From assembly GCF_018863395.1 (NCBI RefSeq), contig NZ_JAHKRR010000002.1:124001-188000 (forward strand): a DNA stretch of 64,000 nt. The letters are read 5' to 3'. The translations under genes were made by a program, and so were the position numbers. Of this stretch, positions 31,567-40,768 are shown one piece after another (within the stretch, counting starts at the first letter, position 1; each line of letters begins with the position of its first letter). The notes under the pieces are model-generated. The model saw only the letters and a program-made list of their open reading frames with translations. It made no database searches and was not told the DNA's origin. Source of the stretch: Sinomicrobium weinanense. GTDB taxonomy: Bacteria > Bacteroidota > Bacteroidia > Flavobacteriales > Flavobacteriaceae.

Positions 31567-32994
31567 TCATTCTTCAACAAAAAAATCATCCTTAAATCCT
31601 ATAAGGTATAGTTTGGTCCTGGCACGCGTTACTGCGGTATAGAGCCATCGCAGGTAATCGCGGTTTATTCCGTCGGGAAGATAGGGCTGTTCCACGAATA
31701 TGGTATCCCACTGTCCGCCCTGGCTCTTGTGGCAGGTTATGGCGTAGGAAAACTTGACCTGAAGAGCGTTAAAATATTTATTGTTCTTTACTTTCAGGAA
31801 CTTTTTGTAATTAGCTCCCTCATCTTCGTAATCCTTCATCACTTCCTGGTACAGCCTGTTAGAATCTTCATAGGGAAGAGACGGGGTTTCGGCATGGATA
31901 GTGTCTAGCAGTAACACGGTTTCCAGGGGTTTCATATCGGGATAATCGATCATTCTCACCTTTACTTCGGCGAATTTAAACCCGTAGAGTTCTTTTATGG
32001 CAAATATTTCCAGGACCTCGATGATATCCCCATTGGCAATAAACCCGGCTTCGCTGCTGGCCTTTACCCAGAAATAATTGTTCTTTACCACCATAAGGTA
32101 ATCTCCGGTAGCCAATTCGTTATCGTGAAAGAGTATCCTGCTCCTGATCTGTTGGTTGTAGAGATTGGCCCTTTTATTGGACCTTACGATGATCACCGTT
32201 TCCTCCCGGCCTTTATTTCCGTAGGCTTCGTCAATGGCATTTTGTATGTCATAACCATCGGTGAGCCGTACAATATCTTTAAAACCGTTCAGGTCGAATT
32301 TAAAATCAAAAACACTGCTTTCTCCCAGGCATTCCCTAATATTGGTGGCGTTGTACAAGATGCCGGAATTCAATTGCTGCCGCACTACTTCGTCCAGTTC
32401 CACCTTGTTCACATCCTTGTTATAGTGCAGGGACAAGGTATTTTCGTCCAGGGCCGGGCTTATATCCAGGTTTACCGGGGGTAGCTGTGCCGTATCGCCG
32501 ATAAGCATCAGTTTGCAATTGTTCCCGGAATATACATAATACATCAGGTCGTCGAGCAGGGAACCGTTTTCGAACAGCTTGGAATCTCCGGGCAGATCGG
32601 GGATCATGGAGGCTTCGTCAACGATAAAAAGGGTGTCCTTGTGCTTGTTGGCCTGTAAGACAAATTTTATCCCGCCATTCTTCTGTTTCCTCGGAAAATA
32701 TATCTTCTTGTGAATGGTAAAGGCCGCAGTCCCGGCATAAGAGGTTATGACCTTGGCCGCCCTGCCCGTAGGTGCCAGGAGCACCGTTTTTTTATAACTC
32801 CCCCGCATATTGGACACCAGTGTACCGATGATCGTCGTTTTTCCGGTTCCGGCAAAACCTTTAAGCAGAAACACGCGGTCTTCGTGTGTCGAAAAAACAT
32901 ATTCCGACAACTGTTGAAGGGCCATTTCCTGTTTTAAAGTAGGGCTATGGGGAAATTCCTTTACAATATTCCTGAAAAACGAAGGTGCATCCAT
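31567..32994 (-). CDS. RecD-like/UvrD_C_2 ATP-dependent DNA helicase
   Basis: The protein of about 475 residues has Walker A GFAGTGKTT near residue 48, Walker B LFIVDEASMI and a C-terminal UvrD_C_2 segment AITCHKSQGGQWDTIFVEQP. The final YTAVTRARTKLYLIG is helicase motif VI. It is the short RecD/Dda-like superfamily 1 helicase of Flavobacteria, likely acting in repair. I prefer the ATG at 32994 (MDAPSFF) over that at 33015. A minus-strand TATTTTTG at 33020-33013 would be the -7 element, and the longer start would lie upstream of the transcript start. Confidence 0.88.
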   Translation of the reverse strand: MDAPSFFRNIVKEFPHSPTLKQEMALQQLSEYVFSTHEDRVFLLKGFAGTGKTTIIGTLVSNMRGSYKKTVLLAPTGRAAKVITSYAGTAAFTIHKKIYFPRKQKNGGIKFVLQANKHKDTLFIVDEASMIPDLPGDSKLFENGSLLDDLMYYVYSGNNCKLMLIGDTAQLPPVNLDISPALDENTLSLHYNKDVNKVELDEVVRQQLNSGILYNATNIRECLGESSVFDFKFDLNGFKDIVRLTDGYDIQNAIDEAYGNKGREETVIIVRSNKRANLYNQQIRSRILFHDNELATGDYLMVVKNNYFWVKASSEAGFIANGDIIEVLEIFAIKELYGFKFAEVKVRMIDYPDMKPLETVLLLDTIHAETPSLPYEDSNRLYQEVMKDYEDEGANYKKFLKVKNNKYFNALQVKFSYAITCHKSQGGQWDTIFVEQPYLPDGINRDYLRWLYTAVTRARTKLYLIGFKDDFFVEE

Positions 32995-33044
32995 AAAATC
33001 TGCTTCTTTCGTCAAAAATACGAAGGGATTTGGAAATTACGCCC

Positions 33045-33151
33045 CTTGACTTTAGTTTATACAGAGTTTACCGAAGGACTCGGGATGACAAAATAATTTA
33101 TAACTCCGGTTCTTGGGCACTTCGGTAAACTCTGTATAAACTAAAGTCGAG
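33045..33151. repeat. Long perfect inverted repeat between divergent genes
   Basis: Two 29-bp arms are perfectly complementary (33048-33076 and 33120-33148). The left arm starts GACTTTAGTTTATACAG and the right ends CTGTATAAACTAAAGTC. A 43-base spacer contains CTCGGGATGACA, a string typical of flavobacterial intergenic repeats. It sits in the divergent promoter region of the helicase gene and the 33240 operon. Confidence 0.85.
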
Positions 33152-33195
33152 AGGCATTTTTAGCGGGAAAAACTTTTCTGAATAAAAAAAAATTG

Positions 33196-33203
33196 TAGTT
33201 TTG
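33196..33203 (+). promoter_or_regulatory. -7 element of the 33240-35253 operon
   Basis: TAGTTTTG matches TAnnTTTG. TTTT at 33174-33177 lies 18 bases upstream as a possible -33. The start codon at 33240 follows after about 36 bases. Confidence 0.55.
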
Positions 33204-33239
33204 CGTAAAACCTCTTTAAACTAAAATCAAAAGATTAAA

Positions 33240-33890
33240 ATGAAAACAGCGATACAAATTGCTTTATGGCTCCTCAGTATTTTCTTTGCCTACAAGATTT
33301 ACCGATCTGTCAATGACCCTATTAAATTTGACAAAGTAAAAAAAGAACGCTATGCCAAGGTAATTGACAAGCTCAAAGAAGTGAGGGATGCCCAGGAAGC
33401 ATACCGGACCGTTACCGGTAAGTTCGCCAAAGATTTTAACAGCCTGATCAGGTTTATAGATACCGCAGAATTTGCCATTACCCAGCAACGCGATACCAGT
33501 TGGATGGAATACGATAAAGTATATCGGATCGACATGCAAAAAGAGGGTAAGATCATTGACACTTTAGGTTTTGTATCAGTGAAAGACTCATTGTTCAAAG
33601 GTACGGACAGCTATAAAACATTGATGGATGTGCCCAATGCCCCCAACAATGAAAAATTCAAAATGGATGCCGGCATCATAGATCGAAACGGATTTAAGGC
33701 TTCTGTGTTTGAAGCAAAAGTTGATAAAGGTGTTATCCTTCATGACCAGCCGAAAGACCTGTTGGCCAAAGAAAAACAAATCATTTCGATCAGTGAAGTG
33801 CCCGGACCTGAGATCATAGTCGGTTCGTTAGAAGAAGTGAGTACAACTGGTAACTGGCCTATAATCTATGACTCAAAAAAGGACGAATAG
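33240..33890 (+). CDS. Conserved flavobacterial membrane-anchored protein of unknown function
   Basis: The 216-residue protein starts with one hydrophobic segment (residues 3-20, IQIALWLLSIFFAYKIY). The rest is soluble and charged, including a helical stretch (KVIDKLKEVRDAQEAYRTVTG) that resembles the stalk of a type-IV-pilin-like protein, although no prepilin cleavage site is seen. I do not recognise a named family. It is the first gene of a three-gene operon with a DUF3822 protein (23-bp overlap) and rsmD. The gene order suggests a role near the cell envelope, but no function can be given. Confidence 0.75.
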   Translation: MKTAIQIALWLLSIFFAYKIYRSVNDPIKFDKVKKERYAKVIDKLKEVRDAQEAYRTVTGKFAKDFNSLIRFIDTAEFAITQQRDTSWMEYDKVYRIDMQKEGKIIDTLGFVSVKDSLFKGTDSYKTLMDVPNAPNNEKFKMDAGIIDRNGFKASVFEAKVDKGVILHDQPKDLLAKEKQIISISEVPGPEIIVGSLEEVSTTGNWPIIYDSKKDE

Positions 33891-34701
33891 TACATATTCG
33901 ACAACCAATTATAACGAATTGTCCATTCAGGTTAGCTTGAGTGGACTTTCTTTTTGCGTACTGGACGGACTGAGCAAAACCATCTTTGCCATAGAGCAAC
34001 ATCCTTTCGAAAACAGTGTCACCCCCCAGGCATTGCTTCAGAAGACGGAACAGCTTTTCAGTGAAAAGGAAATTCTGGAGCAGTCTTTCAAAAAAGTATA
34101 TGTCATACACAGGAACAACCTTTCTACCATAGTCCCCAGGCCGCTTTTCAGCGATAAAAACCTTTCGGAATACCTGAAATTCAATGTTAAGATCTTCGAT
34201 ACCGATTTTGTTACCTACGACGATCTTGGCAGTACGGAACTCATCAATGTTTACATCCCTTTTGTCAATATCAACAATTATATTTTTGACCGTTTCGGGG
34301 AATTCGAATACCGGCATTTTTCGAGCGTCCTGGTAGAGACACTGCTCCGGAACCTCCCTGATGCCACCGGCCCCATGATGTATGTCCATGTACAAAAAGG
34401 ACATTTTGAGATCGTGGTCATAAAGGATAAAAAACTGGCCCTGTACAACACTTTCGAATACACCAACAAGGAAGATTTTATCTATTATATATTATTCACA
34501 GCCGAACAGTTGCAACTGAACCCGGAAGAATTTCCGCTTTATTTACTCGGGGATGTACACGACGGGGACGAACTCCATCAAATGGTGTATACTTATGTGA
34601 GGCATGTGGATTTCGGCAATAACCACTGCCATTATCAGCTTGCCAGGGACCTGGAGGCTGTGGAACCTCACCGGGAATTCATTTCTGTAAATTCATTTTA
34701 A
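33868..34701 (+). CDS. DUF3822 family protein
   Basis: The 277-residue protein matches the DUF3822 family, Bacteroidetes proteins with an actin/ASKHA-like fold prediction. Visible segments are LSIQVSLSGLSFCVLDG near the N terminus, YVHRNNLSTIVPRPLF-like sequence near residue 75 and TYDDLGSTELINVYIPF near 115. The ATG lies 23 bases before the preceding stop, and its own TAA is followed at once by the rsmD ATG, so all three genes are coupled. Function is unknown. The constant neighbour rsmD suggests only shared expression. Confidence 0.82.
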   Translation: MTQKRTNSTYSTTNYNELSIQVSLSGLSFCVLDGLSKTIFAIEQHPFENSVTPQALLQKTEQLFSEKEILEQSFKKVYVIHRNNLSTIVPRPLFSDKNLSEYLKFNVKIFDTDFVTYDDLGSTELINVYIPFVNINNYIFDRFGEFEYRHFSSVLVETLLRNLPDATGPMMYVHVQKGHFEIVVIKDKKLALYNTFEYTNKEDFIYYILFTAEQLQLNPEEFPLYLLGDVHDGDELHQMVYTYVRHVDFGNNHCHYQLARDLEAVEPHREFISVNSF

Positions 34702-35253
34702 ATGCGTATCATCTCCGGAAAATATAAGGGGAAACGGCTCATGGCCCCTAAAAAACTACCTGTACGCCCCACTACGGATTTTGCCAAGGAAGCGCTTTTC
34801 AATATCCTCGAAAACCATTTTTATCTCCAGGAGATCTCCGTACTCGACCTTTTTGCAGGTACGGGCAATATCAGTTATGAATTTGCCAGCCGGGGCTGTA
34901 CAAACATAACTTCGGTAGATGCCCATCCGGCGTGTGTACAGTATATCCACAAAACAGCAAAGGAGCTGGATCTCCCCGTTCGAGTCATTAAAAGTGACGT
35001 ATTCCGCTTTCTGGACAAGGTACGCACAAAAACAGATCTTATCTTTGCCGACCCTCCGTATGACCTCTCCCCGGCAGATTTTGCCCGTATAGCAGAACTG
35101 GTGTTTAAAAAAGAGCTGTTGGGAGAAGAAGGTTTTCTTATCATAGAGCATTCCAAGTTTACCAGCCTCGAAGACCTCCCCCATTTCAGTTTCCACAAAA
35201 GATACGGTAACTGTGTGTTCAGTTTCTTTGAATGGGAGGCAGAGGACAAATAG
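34702..35253 (+). CDS. rsmD: 16S rRNA (guanine(966)-N(2))-methyltransferase
   Basis: The 183-residue protein has the RsmD N terminus MRIISGKYKGKRL, the SAM-binding LDLFAGTGNISYEFASRG near residue 52, and the catalytic LIFADPPYD near 113. It methylates G966 of 16S rRNA during ribosome assembly in the cytoplasm. The ATG abuts the stop of the DUF3822 gene. A strong terminator follows about 35 bp after the stop codon. Confidence 0.93.
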   Translation: MRIISGKYKGKRLMAPKKLPVRPTTDFAKEALFNILENHFYLQEISVLDLFAGTGNISYEFASRGCTNITSVDAHPACVQYIHKTAKELDLPVRVIKSDVFRFLDKVRTKTDLIFADPPYDLSPADFARIAELVFKKELLGEEGFLIIEHSKFTSLEDLPHFSFHKRYGNCVFSFFEWEAEDK

Positions 35254-35284
35254 CATTATTTGATAACTCAAAACACAAAGACAT

Positions 35285-35316
35285 AAAAAAACCGCGGAGA
35301 CTTTCCGCGGTTTTAT
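35285..35316. terminator. Bidirectional intrinsic terminator
   Basis: The stem AAAACCGCGGA/TCCGCGGTTTT has a short loop, with an A-run on the left and TTTTATTTTT on the right. It lies between the converging rsmD and M1-peptidase genes and can serve both. Confidence 0.85.
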
Positions 35317-35333
35317 TTTTCAGATCATTTCTT

Positions 35334-37277
35334 TTAAAATTCCCTGGGCCAAACATTGTTGGAGCCATTAACATCGGGAAGTATTTTGTCGGGGTCTACT
35401 TCCACCTTTTTCACTTCCTTATCGGTTTCCAGCAAGTGGTTCCACTGCTCTCCCCGTTGCCATACTTCCACAGGAAGGGTTTTTCGTTCCCTGGAACCAT
35501 CGGCATAGGTCACTTCATAAAGTACAGGCATAGGCATACTTCCCCTGTTACTGAAGCCGATCACGTAACTGCCTTCCAACGACTGTACGGCATCTACAGA
35601 CAGATCTATGTTCTCATTGCCGTAGAACCAGCTTTTCCAGAACCAGTTGAGGTTTTCTCCAGCCACATTTTCCACAACATTGAAGAAATCTGCCGGTTGC
35701 GGGTGCTTGTAGGCCCAGGCTTTGATGTATGCCTTGAACGCATTGTCAAAACGCTCGTGCCCAAGGATGTATTCCCGGAGCATCAGCAGTCCCAATGCAG
35801 GCTTGTAATAGGCTACCATACCCAGGTTATGGCTTTGCACGATATCCGGATAGGTGGATATGCTTTCGCGGCCCTTATCGGTCAGCCATCCTACCTGTCC
35901 CCTGGACTGGTTTAATCTGGACGGGTATTCCCCGTTGTTAAAGTCCAGCGTGCTGTAATGATTGATAAAGGTATTGAAGCCTTCATCCATCCAGGCATAT
36001 CGTCTTTCGTTAGATCCAACGATCATCGGGAACCAGATGTGCCCGAACTCGTGATCGGTTACACCCCATAATCCTCTGCCCTTGGCCTTATAACCACAAA
36101 AAACGATCCCGGGATATTCCATACCTCCTACGTTAGAAGCAACGTTAACCGCTGCCGGGTAAGGATATTCATGCCACTTTTCGGAATAGTATTCAATAGA
36201 AGCCTTGGTATATTCCGTAGAACGGCTCCAGGCCTGTTCTCCATCGCTTTCATCCGTATAGACCGACTGGGCCATTGCTTTCTTTCCGCTAGGCAGGTTT
36301 ATACGTGCCGCATCCCAGATAAATGCCTTGGAAGAAGCAAAAGCGACATCCCTGGAGTTTTTGATCCTGAAGTGCCATGTGATCTTCCCATCCTGCTTTG
36401 GCCTTGTTTCGGAAGTATTCCCCACTTCCTCCGGAGTAATGATATACACGGTCTCGTCACTTCCGGATGCTTTAGCCATCCGGTTTTGTTGTTCTTTGGT
36501 CAACACCTGTTTTGCATTAACCAGCTCTCCGGAACCTACTACAATATGGTCGTAGGGTACGGTAATTTTATAGTCGAAATCGCCGTATTCCAGGTAGAAC
36601 TCTCCTGCTCCCAGGTAAGGCTCTACGTTCCAGCCCTCAACATCGTCAAAAACGGCTACCCTGGGATACCATTGTGCCATGGAATACACCACTCCTTTTT
36701 TCATGTTCAGGCGGCCCATCCTGTCCATTCCTTTTTCGGGTATCTTATACTCGAAATTCATAGAAACAGTGGCTTCTCCTCCCTTTGCAGCGATCGGCTG
36801 GTTAAAGAATACCTGCATACGGGTATCGTTAATAATGTGTTTGGAAGATGCCTTGCCCCTTCTCCCGGTTTTGGCAGCTACGTTCGATATTTTATATCCG
36901 CCGTCCACATCTCCGGAATACCTGTTTCCTTCAATCGGAGTGGTCAGCGTTCCCCGCGAATCTTCGGTAAAACGGTTCTGGTCCAGCTGAAGCCAGATAA
37001 AATCCAGGGGCTCCGGGCTGTTGTTATGGTAGGTGATCGTGATCTTTCCCTTGAGTTGGTTGGTTTCATCGTCCAGTTCCGCTTCGATATTGTAGTCTGC
37101 TCCGTTCTGCCAGTATTCCGGACCGGGAACGCCGGAAGCCGAACGGTAGGTGTTGCCTCGGTTGTACATAAATTCGCCGAACAGATCCTGGTTGTTGTCT
37201 TCTGGCTGTTGTGCATGGGCACTTACCATAAACAAAGCAGCAACGACCAGCATCTTTTCCATTAGATGTCTCATCAT
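35334..37277 (-). CDS. Exported M1-family metallopeptidase
   Basis: The 647-residue protein has a signal peptide (MVSAHAQ) and an N-terminal beta-sandwich domain. The gluzincin core follows, with GGMEYPG (GAMEN equivalent, residues 384-390), zinc motif HEFGH at 409-413 and the third ligand Glu in WMDEGFN near 432. It would trim N-terminal residues from peptides in the periplasm or at the surface. It is a single gene; a 13-bp inverted repeat with a 15-base loop lies 35 bases upstream of its start. A second Met at residue 6 is an equally possible start. Confidence 0.92.
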   Translation of the reverse strand: MMRHLMEKMLVVAALFMVSAHAQQPEDNNQDLFGEFMYNRGNTYRSASGVPGPEYWQNGADYNIEAELDDETNQLKGKITITYHNNSPEPLDFIWLQLDQNRFTEDSRGTLTTPIEGNRYSGDVDGGYKISNVAAKTGRRGKASSKHIINDTRMQVFFNQPIAAKGGEATVSMNFEYKIPEKGMDRMGRLNMKKGVVYSMAQWYPRVAVFDDVEGWNVEPYLGAGEFYLEYGDFDYKITVPYDHIVVGSGELVNAKQVLTKEQQNRMAKASGSDETVYIITPEEVGNTSETRPKQDGKITWHFRIKNSRDVAFASSKAFIWDAARINLPSGKKAMAQSVYTDESDGEQAWSRSTEYTKASIEYYSEKWHEYPYPAAVNVASNVGGMEYPGIVFCGYKAKGRGLWGVTDHEFGHIWFPMIVGSNERRYAWMDEGFNTFINHYSTLDFNNGEYPSRLNQSRGQVGWLTDKGRESISTYPDIVQSHNLGMVAYYKPALGLLMLREYILGHERFDNAFKAYIKAWAYKHPQPADFFNVVENVAGENLNWFWKSWFYGNENIDLSVDAVQSLEGSYVIGFSNRGSMPMPVLYEVTYADGSRERKTLPVEVWQRGEQWNHLLETDKEVKKVEVDPDKILPDVNGSNNVWPREF

Positions 37278-37311
37278 TTCTTTTGTGGTTTAAGTGATTA
37301 TTTAAGTTAGT

Positions 37312-37352
37312 GAACTCATTTAAAGCCAATCAGGGAGAGTTTAAATGAGTTC
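37312..37352. repeat. 13-bp perfect inverted repeat upstream of the M1 peptidase gene
   Basis: GAACTCATTTAAA (37312-37324) and TTTAAATGAGTTC (37340-37352) are perfect reverse complements with a 15-base gap. This could be an operator or a leader hairpin for the peptidase gene. Confidence 0.6.
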
Positions 37353-37502
37353 AGTCAGAATTAGATGTGCTAAAATACACAAACATTTGGAGTGCCCATA
37401 GAAGATTTAACAAAGGGTTAACTTTGTGTGTTCGTTTTAACTGCCATTCCCTGAAGTTAAGCCCTATTTTTCATTTTTTGTTTGTTCAGGGTTTTATGCC
37501 AT

Positions 37503-37531
37503 TTTGAATGGAAAAATTTAATGTATTTTTG
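37503..37531 (+). promoter_or_regulatory. Promoter of the ABC importer operon
   Basis: TTTG (37503-37506), a 17-base spacer and TATTTTTG (37524-37531) match the -33/-7 Bacteroidetes promoter. The predicted start of transcription nearly coincides with the ATG at 37537, so the mRNA would be leaderless or almost so. Confidence 0.5.
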
Positions 37532-37536
37532 AACCT

Positions 37537-38673
37537 ATGATAAGAGCCGCACTAGTAACCGTCATATCCCTGTTGTTCCTCTCGGCGTGTAAAAGAGAGA
37601 AAACGCAAAATCCTGCCGGGGAAAGGACGGAAATAGCAGTAAAATATGCCAAAGGGTTCCGGATCACCCGTTTCGATTCCTATACGAAAATCGAAGTATC
37701 CGCTCCCTGGCCGGACGCCAAGGAGCATTTCACCTATATCCTGACGAGTAAAGGTGAAACCATTCCCGACGGGGTTACTTATGACACATGGGTCAATGTC
37801 CCGGTAGAAAACGTAGTTGTTACTTCCACCACCCATATCCCGGCCCTGGAAGCTCTTGGAGTGGAAGACCGGCTTACGGGATTTCCGGACACCCGTTATA
37901 TCTCTTCCGAAAAAACCCGGAAAAATGTAGATCTCGGCCGGGTAAAAGAACTGGGGAACAATGAAAGTATTAACACTGAAGTCCTTATCGACCTGCAACC
38001 TGATGTCGTAGTGGGATTTGCACTTAGCGGAAGTAATAAAACCTATGAAACCGTACAAAGATCGGGGATCCCTGTGGTCTTTAACGGCGACTGGGTAGAG
38101 GAATCCCCGCTCGGCAAAGCCGAATGGATCAAGTTCTTTGCCCCTTTCTTTGGCAGGGAAGCAAAGGCCGACAGCATTTTTAACCATATAGAGACCGAAT
38201 ATCTCAATGCCCGGAAACTGACGGAAAACATCACCGAAAAACCTACCGTGCTAAGCGGTGCCATGCACAAGGACGTATGGATACTTCCCGGGGGGAAAAG
38301 CTGGGCAGCACAATTCATACGCGATGCGGGTGGCGACTACCTGTGGAAAGACACAGACAATACCGGGAGCCTGTTCTTAAGTTTTGAAAGCGTACTGAAC
38401 AGGGGCCAGGATTCAGATTTCTGGATATCGCCTACCATGTTCTCCGGTTATGAGGAATTAAAAACAGCAAACCCGCATTATAAAGAGTTTAAGCCGTTCC
38501 GGGCACAAAACATATACACGTACAGCAAGACCAAAGGAGCCGGGGGAGGCATGCTCTATTACGAACTGGGGCCCAACCGCCCGGATATTATCCTCAAGGA
38601 CCTCATTCACATCTTCCACCCGGAAATACTGCCGGAGCACCAACCTTTTTTCTTTAAACCTCTGGATCAATAA
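37537..38673 (+). CDS. Substrate-binding lipoprotein of a BtuF/FecB-type ABC importer
   Basis: The 378-residue protein has a lipoprotein signal (LFLSAC, Cys near residue 18). Its periplasmic binding domain of the helical-backbone type shows VVTSTTHIPALEALGVEDRL near residue 88 and INTEVLIDLQPDVVVGF near 145. Such proteins deliver siderophores, haem or cobalamin to a FecCD-type permease. No cobalamin riboswitch or Fur-like site is obvious, so the ligand is open. Permease and ATPase genes follow, making a complete importer. There is no TonB receptor gene beside it. Confidence 0.88.
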   Translation: MIRAALVTVISLLFLSACKREKTQNPAGERTEIAVKYAKGFRITRFDSYTKIEVSAPWPDAKEHFTYILTSKGETIPDGVTYDTWVNVPVENVVVTSTTHIPALEALGVEDRLTGFPDTRYISSEKTRKNVDLGRVKELGNNESINTEVLIDLQPDVVVGFALSGSNKTYETVQRSGIPVVFNGDWVEESPLGKAEWIKFFAPFFGREAKADSIFNHIETEYLNARKLTENITEKPTVLSGAMHKDVWILPGGKSWAAQFIRDAGGDYLWKDTDNTGSLFLSFESVLNRGQDSDFWISPTMFSGYEELKTANPHYKEFKPFRAQNIYTYSKTKGAGGGMLYYELGPNRPDIILKDLIHIFHPEILPEHQPFFFKPLDQ

Positions 38674-38687
38674 ACCCCTGAAACGAT

Positions 38688-39710
38688 TTGAGACCGCTAA
38701 GATCATACAAACTCCCTTTCCTGTTGTTTACCCTGTTGCTCGTGTTCTGTTTTTTCGTAAACATCAGCCTGGGGTCGGTTTATATTCCGCTGAAACAGAT
38801 CATATCGGTATTGTTCAACGGGGAAACGGAAAAACAGGCCTGGGATTATATTATTCTCAACTATCGCATACCCAAAGCGGTCACGGCCATACTCACGGGC
38901 TCCGGCCTGGCAGTAAGCGGGCTTCTGATGCAGACCCTTTTCCGGAATCCGCTGGCAGGGCCTTTTGTATTGGGAATAAGTTCGGGAGCCAGCCTGGGGG
39001 TTGCCCTCCTTATCATGGGAGCCTCCACACTGGGGATCACGGTTTTCCTCAGCAATGTATCCCTGGCCGTTGCAGCTACCGCCGGGAGCTTCCTGGTATT
39101 GCTCGCAGTGATCTCGGTCTCCATCAAAGTAAGGGATACCATGGCCATTCTTATCATCGGGCTGATGTTTGGCAGCATTACCTCGGCCGTGGTGAGCGTA
39201 CTGTCTTATTTCAGCAGTGCCGAAAAATTGCAGCAATACATCTTCTGGTCTTTCGGCAGCCTGGGAAACCTGGGATGGAACGAACTCCTGTTCCTGTTTC
39301 TCCTCGTATTGTTCGGTATTGCGATGAGTATATTTTCCCTGAAAAGCCTCAATTCCCTGTTACTGGGTGAAAATTATGCCAGAAGCCTGGGCACCGATAT
39401 CCGGAAAAGCAGGCTTATTATCATATTCGCTACCAGCATACTGGCCGGGGGCATCACTGCTTTTGCCGGACCGATAGCCTTTGTGGGGCTTGCCGTGCCC
39501 CATCTTACCCGGCAGGTTTTCAACACCACCAATCACAAGGTGTTACTTCCGGCCGTGATCCTGTATGGTGCCATTTTAATGCTGATATGTGACACCATTG
39601 CGCAATGGCCCGCAAGCGAATTTACCCTGCCCATTAACGCCATCACTTCCATTGTCGGTGCACCTGTGGTGATCTGGTTACTCGTACGTAAACGAAAAAT
39701 GATATTTTAG
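38688..39710 (+). CDS. FecCD-family ABC transporter permease
   Basis: The 340-residue protein has about ten membrane segments and family motifs ILNYRIPKAVTAILTGSGLA, LFRNPLAGPFVLGISSGASLG and the coupling-helix region AGPIAFVGLAVPHLTRQ. It forms the inner-membrane channel of the importer. The start codon is TTG at 38688, 14 bases after the stop of the binding-protein gene. No ATG is placed better, and the N terminus already begins just before the first helix. Confidence 0.92.
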   Translation: MRPLRSYKLPFLLFTLLLVFCFFVNISLGSVYIPLKQIISVLFNGETEKQAWDYIILNYRIPKAVTAILTGSGLAVSGLLMQTLFRNPLAGPFVLGISSGASLGVALLIMGASTLGITVFLSNVSLAVAATAGSFLVLLAVISVSIKVRDTMAILIIGLMFGSITSAVVSVLSYFSSAEKLQQYIFWSFGSLGNLGWNELLFLFLLVLFGIAMSIFSLKSLNSLLLGENYARSLGTDIRKSRLIIIFATSILAGGITAFAGPIAFVGLAVPHLTRQVFNTTNHKVLLPAVILYGAILMLICDTIAQWPASEFTLPINAITSIVGAPVVIWLLVRKRKMIF

Positions 39711-39782
39711 GGGACAGGTAACGGGTGAAGGGTAACTAACGGATGGGGATTAATAGGACGGGATAACAACATAACTGATATT

Positions 39783-40574
39783 ATGACAACGGACAAAAAA
39801 AATACGGTCCTCAAAGCAGAAAGGCTCGGTATCGGCTATAAAAACGGAAAGCATATTTCCGAAATAGCTTCGGATATTTCCTTTGCCATAAGCCGGGGGG
39901 AACTGAATGCCATCGTCGGGGCCAACGGTATCGGAAAGTCTACCTTGCTACGTACGCTTGCGGGAATACAACCATCATTGTCCGGAACAATCATTCTCAA
40001 CGATAAACCCCTGCCGCGATACACCAACACAGAACTGGCCAGGGAGATCAGCCTGGTACTCACCGATCAGCTTCCTTCCAGGAACCTTACGGTTACAGAG
40101 ACCATTGCCCTGGGCAGACAGCCTTATACCAACTGGATCGGGACCCTTACCGAGAACGATCTCCACAAAGTAAAGGAAGCCATAAACCTGTTGAATCTCG
40201 GGGAAATACAGCACAAAAAATGCTACACCCTAAGCGACGGACAATTACAAAAAGTAATGATCGCCCGGGCCATTGCCCAGGACACATCGATCGTAATCCT
40301 CGACGAGCCCACTACCCATCTCGACGTATATCACAAGACCTACATCCTTAAACTCCTTAAAGACCTGGCCCGCCAAACGCAAAAGAGTATTCTCTATTCA
40401 TCTCACGAGATCGAACTTTCCATACAACTGTGCCACAAGATCCTGGTGATGAGCAGCAAGGGAACGTATTTCGGCTCGCCCTGCCAACTTATCGAAGAAG
40501 GAAGTTTTAACCACCTCTTCCCCGGAGACCTCATCACATTCGACCGGAATACGGGGACCTTCAAGGTGAAGTAA
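39783..40574 (+). CDS. ABC importer ATP-binding protein
   Basis: The 263-residue ATPase has Walker A GANGIGKST near residue 43, a signature motif that reads LSDGQ instead of LSGGQ (residues ~150-154), Walker B VILDEPTTHLD and the switch His in LYSSHE. It would power the FecCD-type permease encoded 72 bp upstream. The LSDGQ variant occurs in the FepC/BtuD class. The last gene of this operon, it is followed by a repeat-like gap. Confidence 0.92.
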   Translation: MTTDKKNTVLKAERLGIGYKNGKHISEIASDISFAISRGELNAIVGANGIGKSTLLRTLAGIQPSLSGTIILNDKPLPRYTNTELAREISLVLTDQLPSRNLTVTETIALGRQPYTNWIGTLTENDLHKVKEAINLLNLGEIQHKKCYTLSDGQLQKVMIARAIAQDTSIVILDEPTTHLDVYHKTYILKLLKDLARQTQKSILYSSHEIELSIQLCHKILVMSSKGTYFGSPCQLIEEGSFNHLFPGDLITFDRNTGTFKVK

Positions 40575-40725
40575 GCTACGTTTTTTGATTTGCGATCGAC
40601 GAATTACGATTTAATACTGTGGTTCTTAAGAAGCGCCCGAAAAAGTTACCCGGGTAAAACCAAAAGACCGGTTCCTGAGTCCGTCGATTTCACTCAGGAT
40701 AAACTGAAGCCGAAGGAAAAATTTC

Positions 40726-40733
40726 TATCTTTG
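40726..40733 (+). promoter_or_regulatory. -7 element of rmuC
   Basis: TATCTTTG matches TAnnTTTG, 35 bases before the rmuC ATG. The -33 part is not clear. Confidence 0.5.
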
Positions 40734-40768
40734 ACAAATTAAGTACCCTTTAAAAAACACCCTTATAA

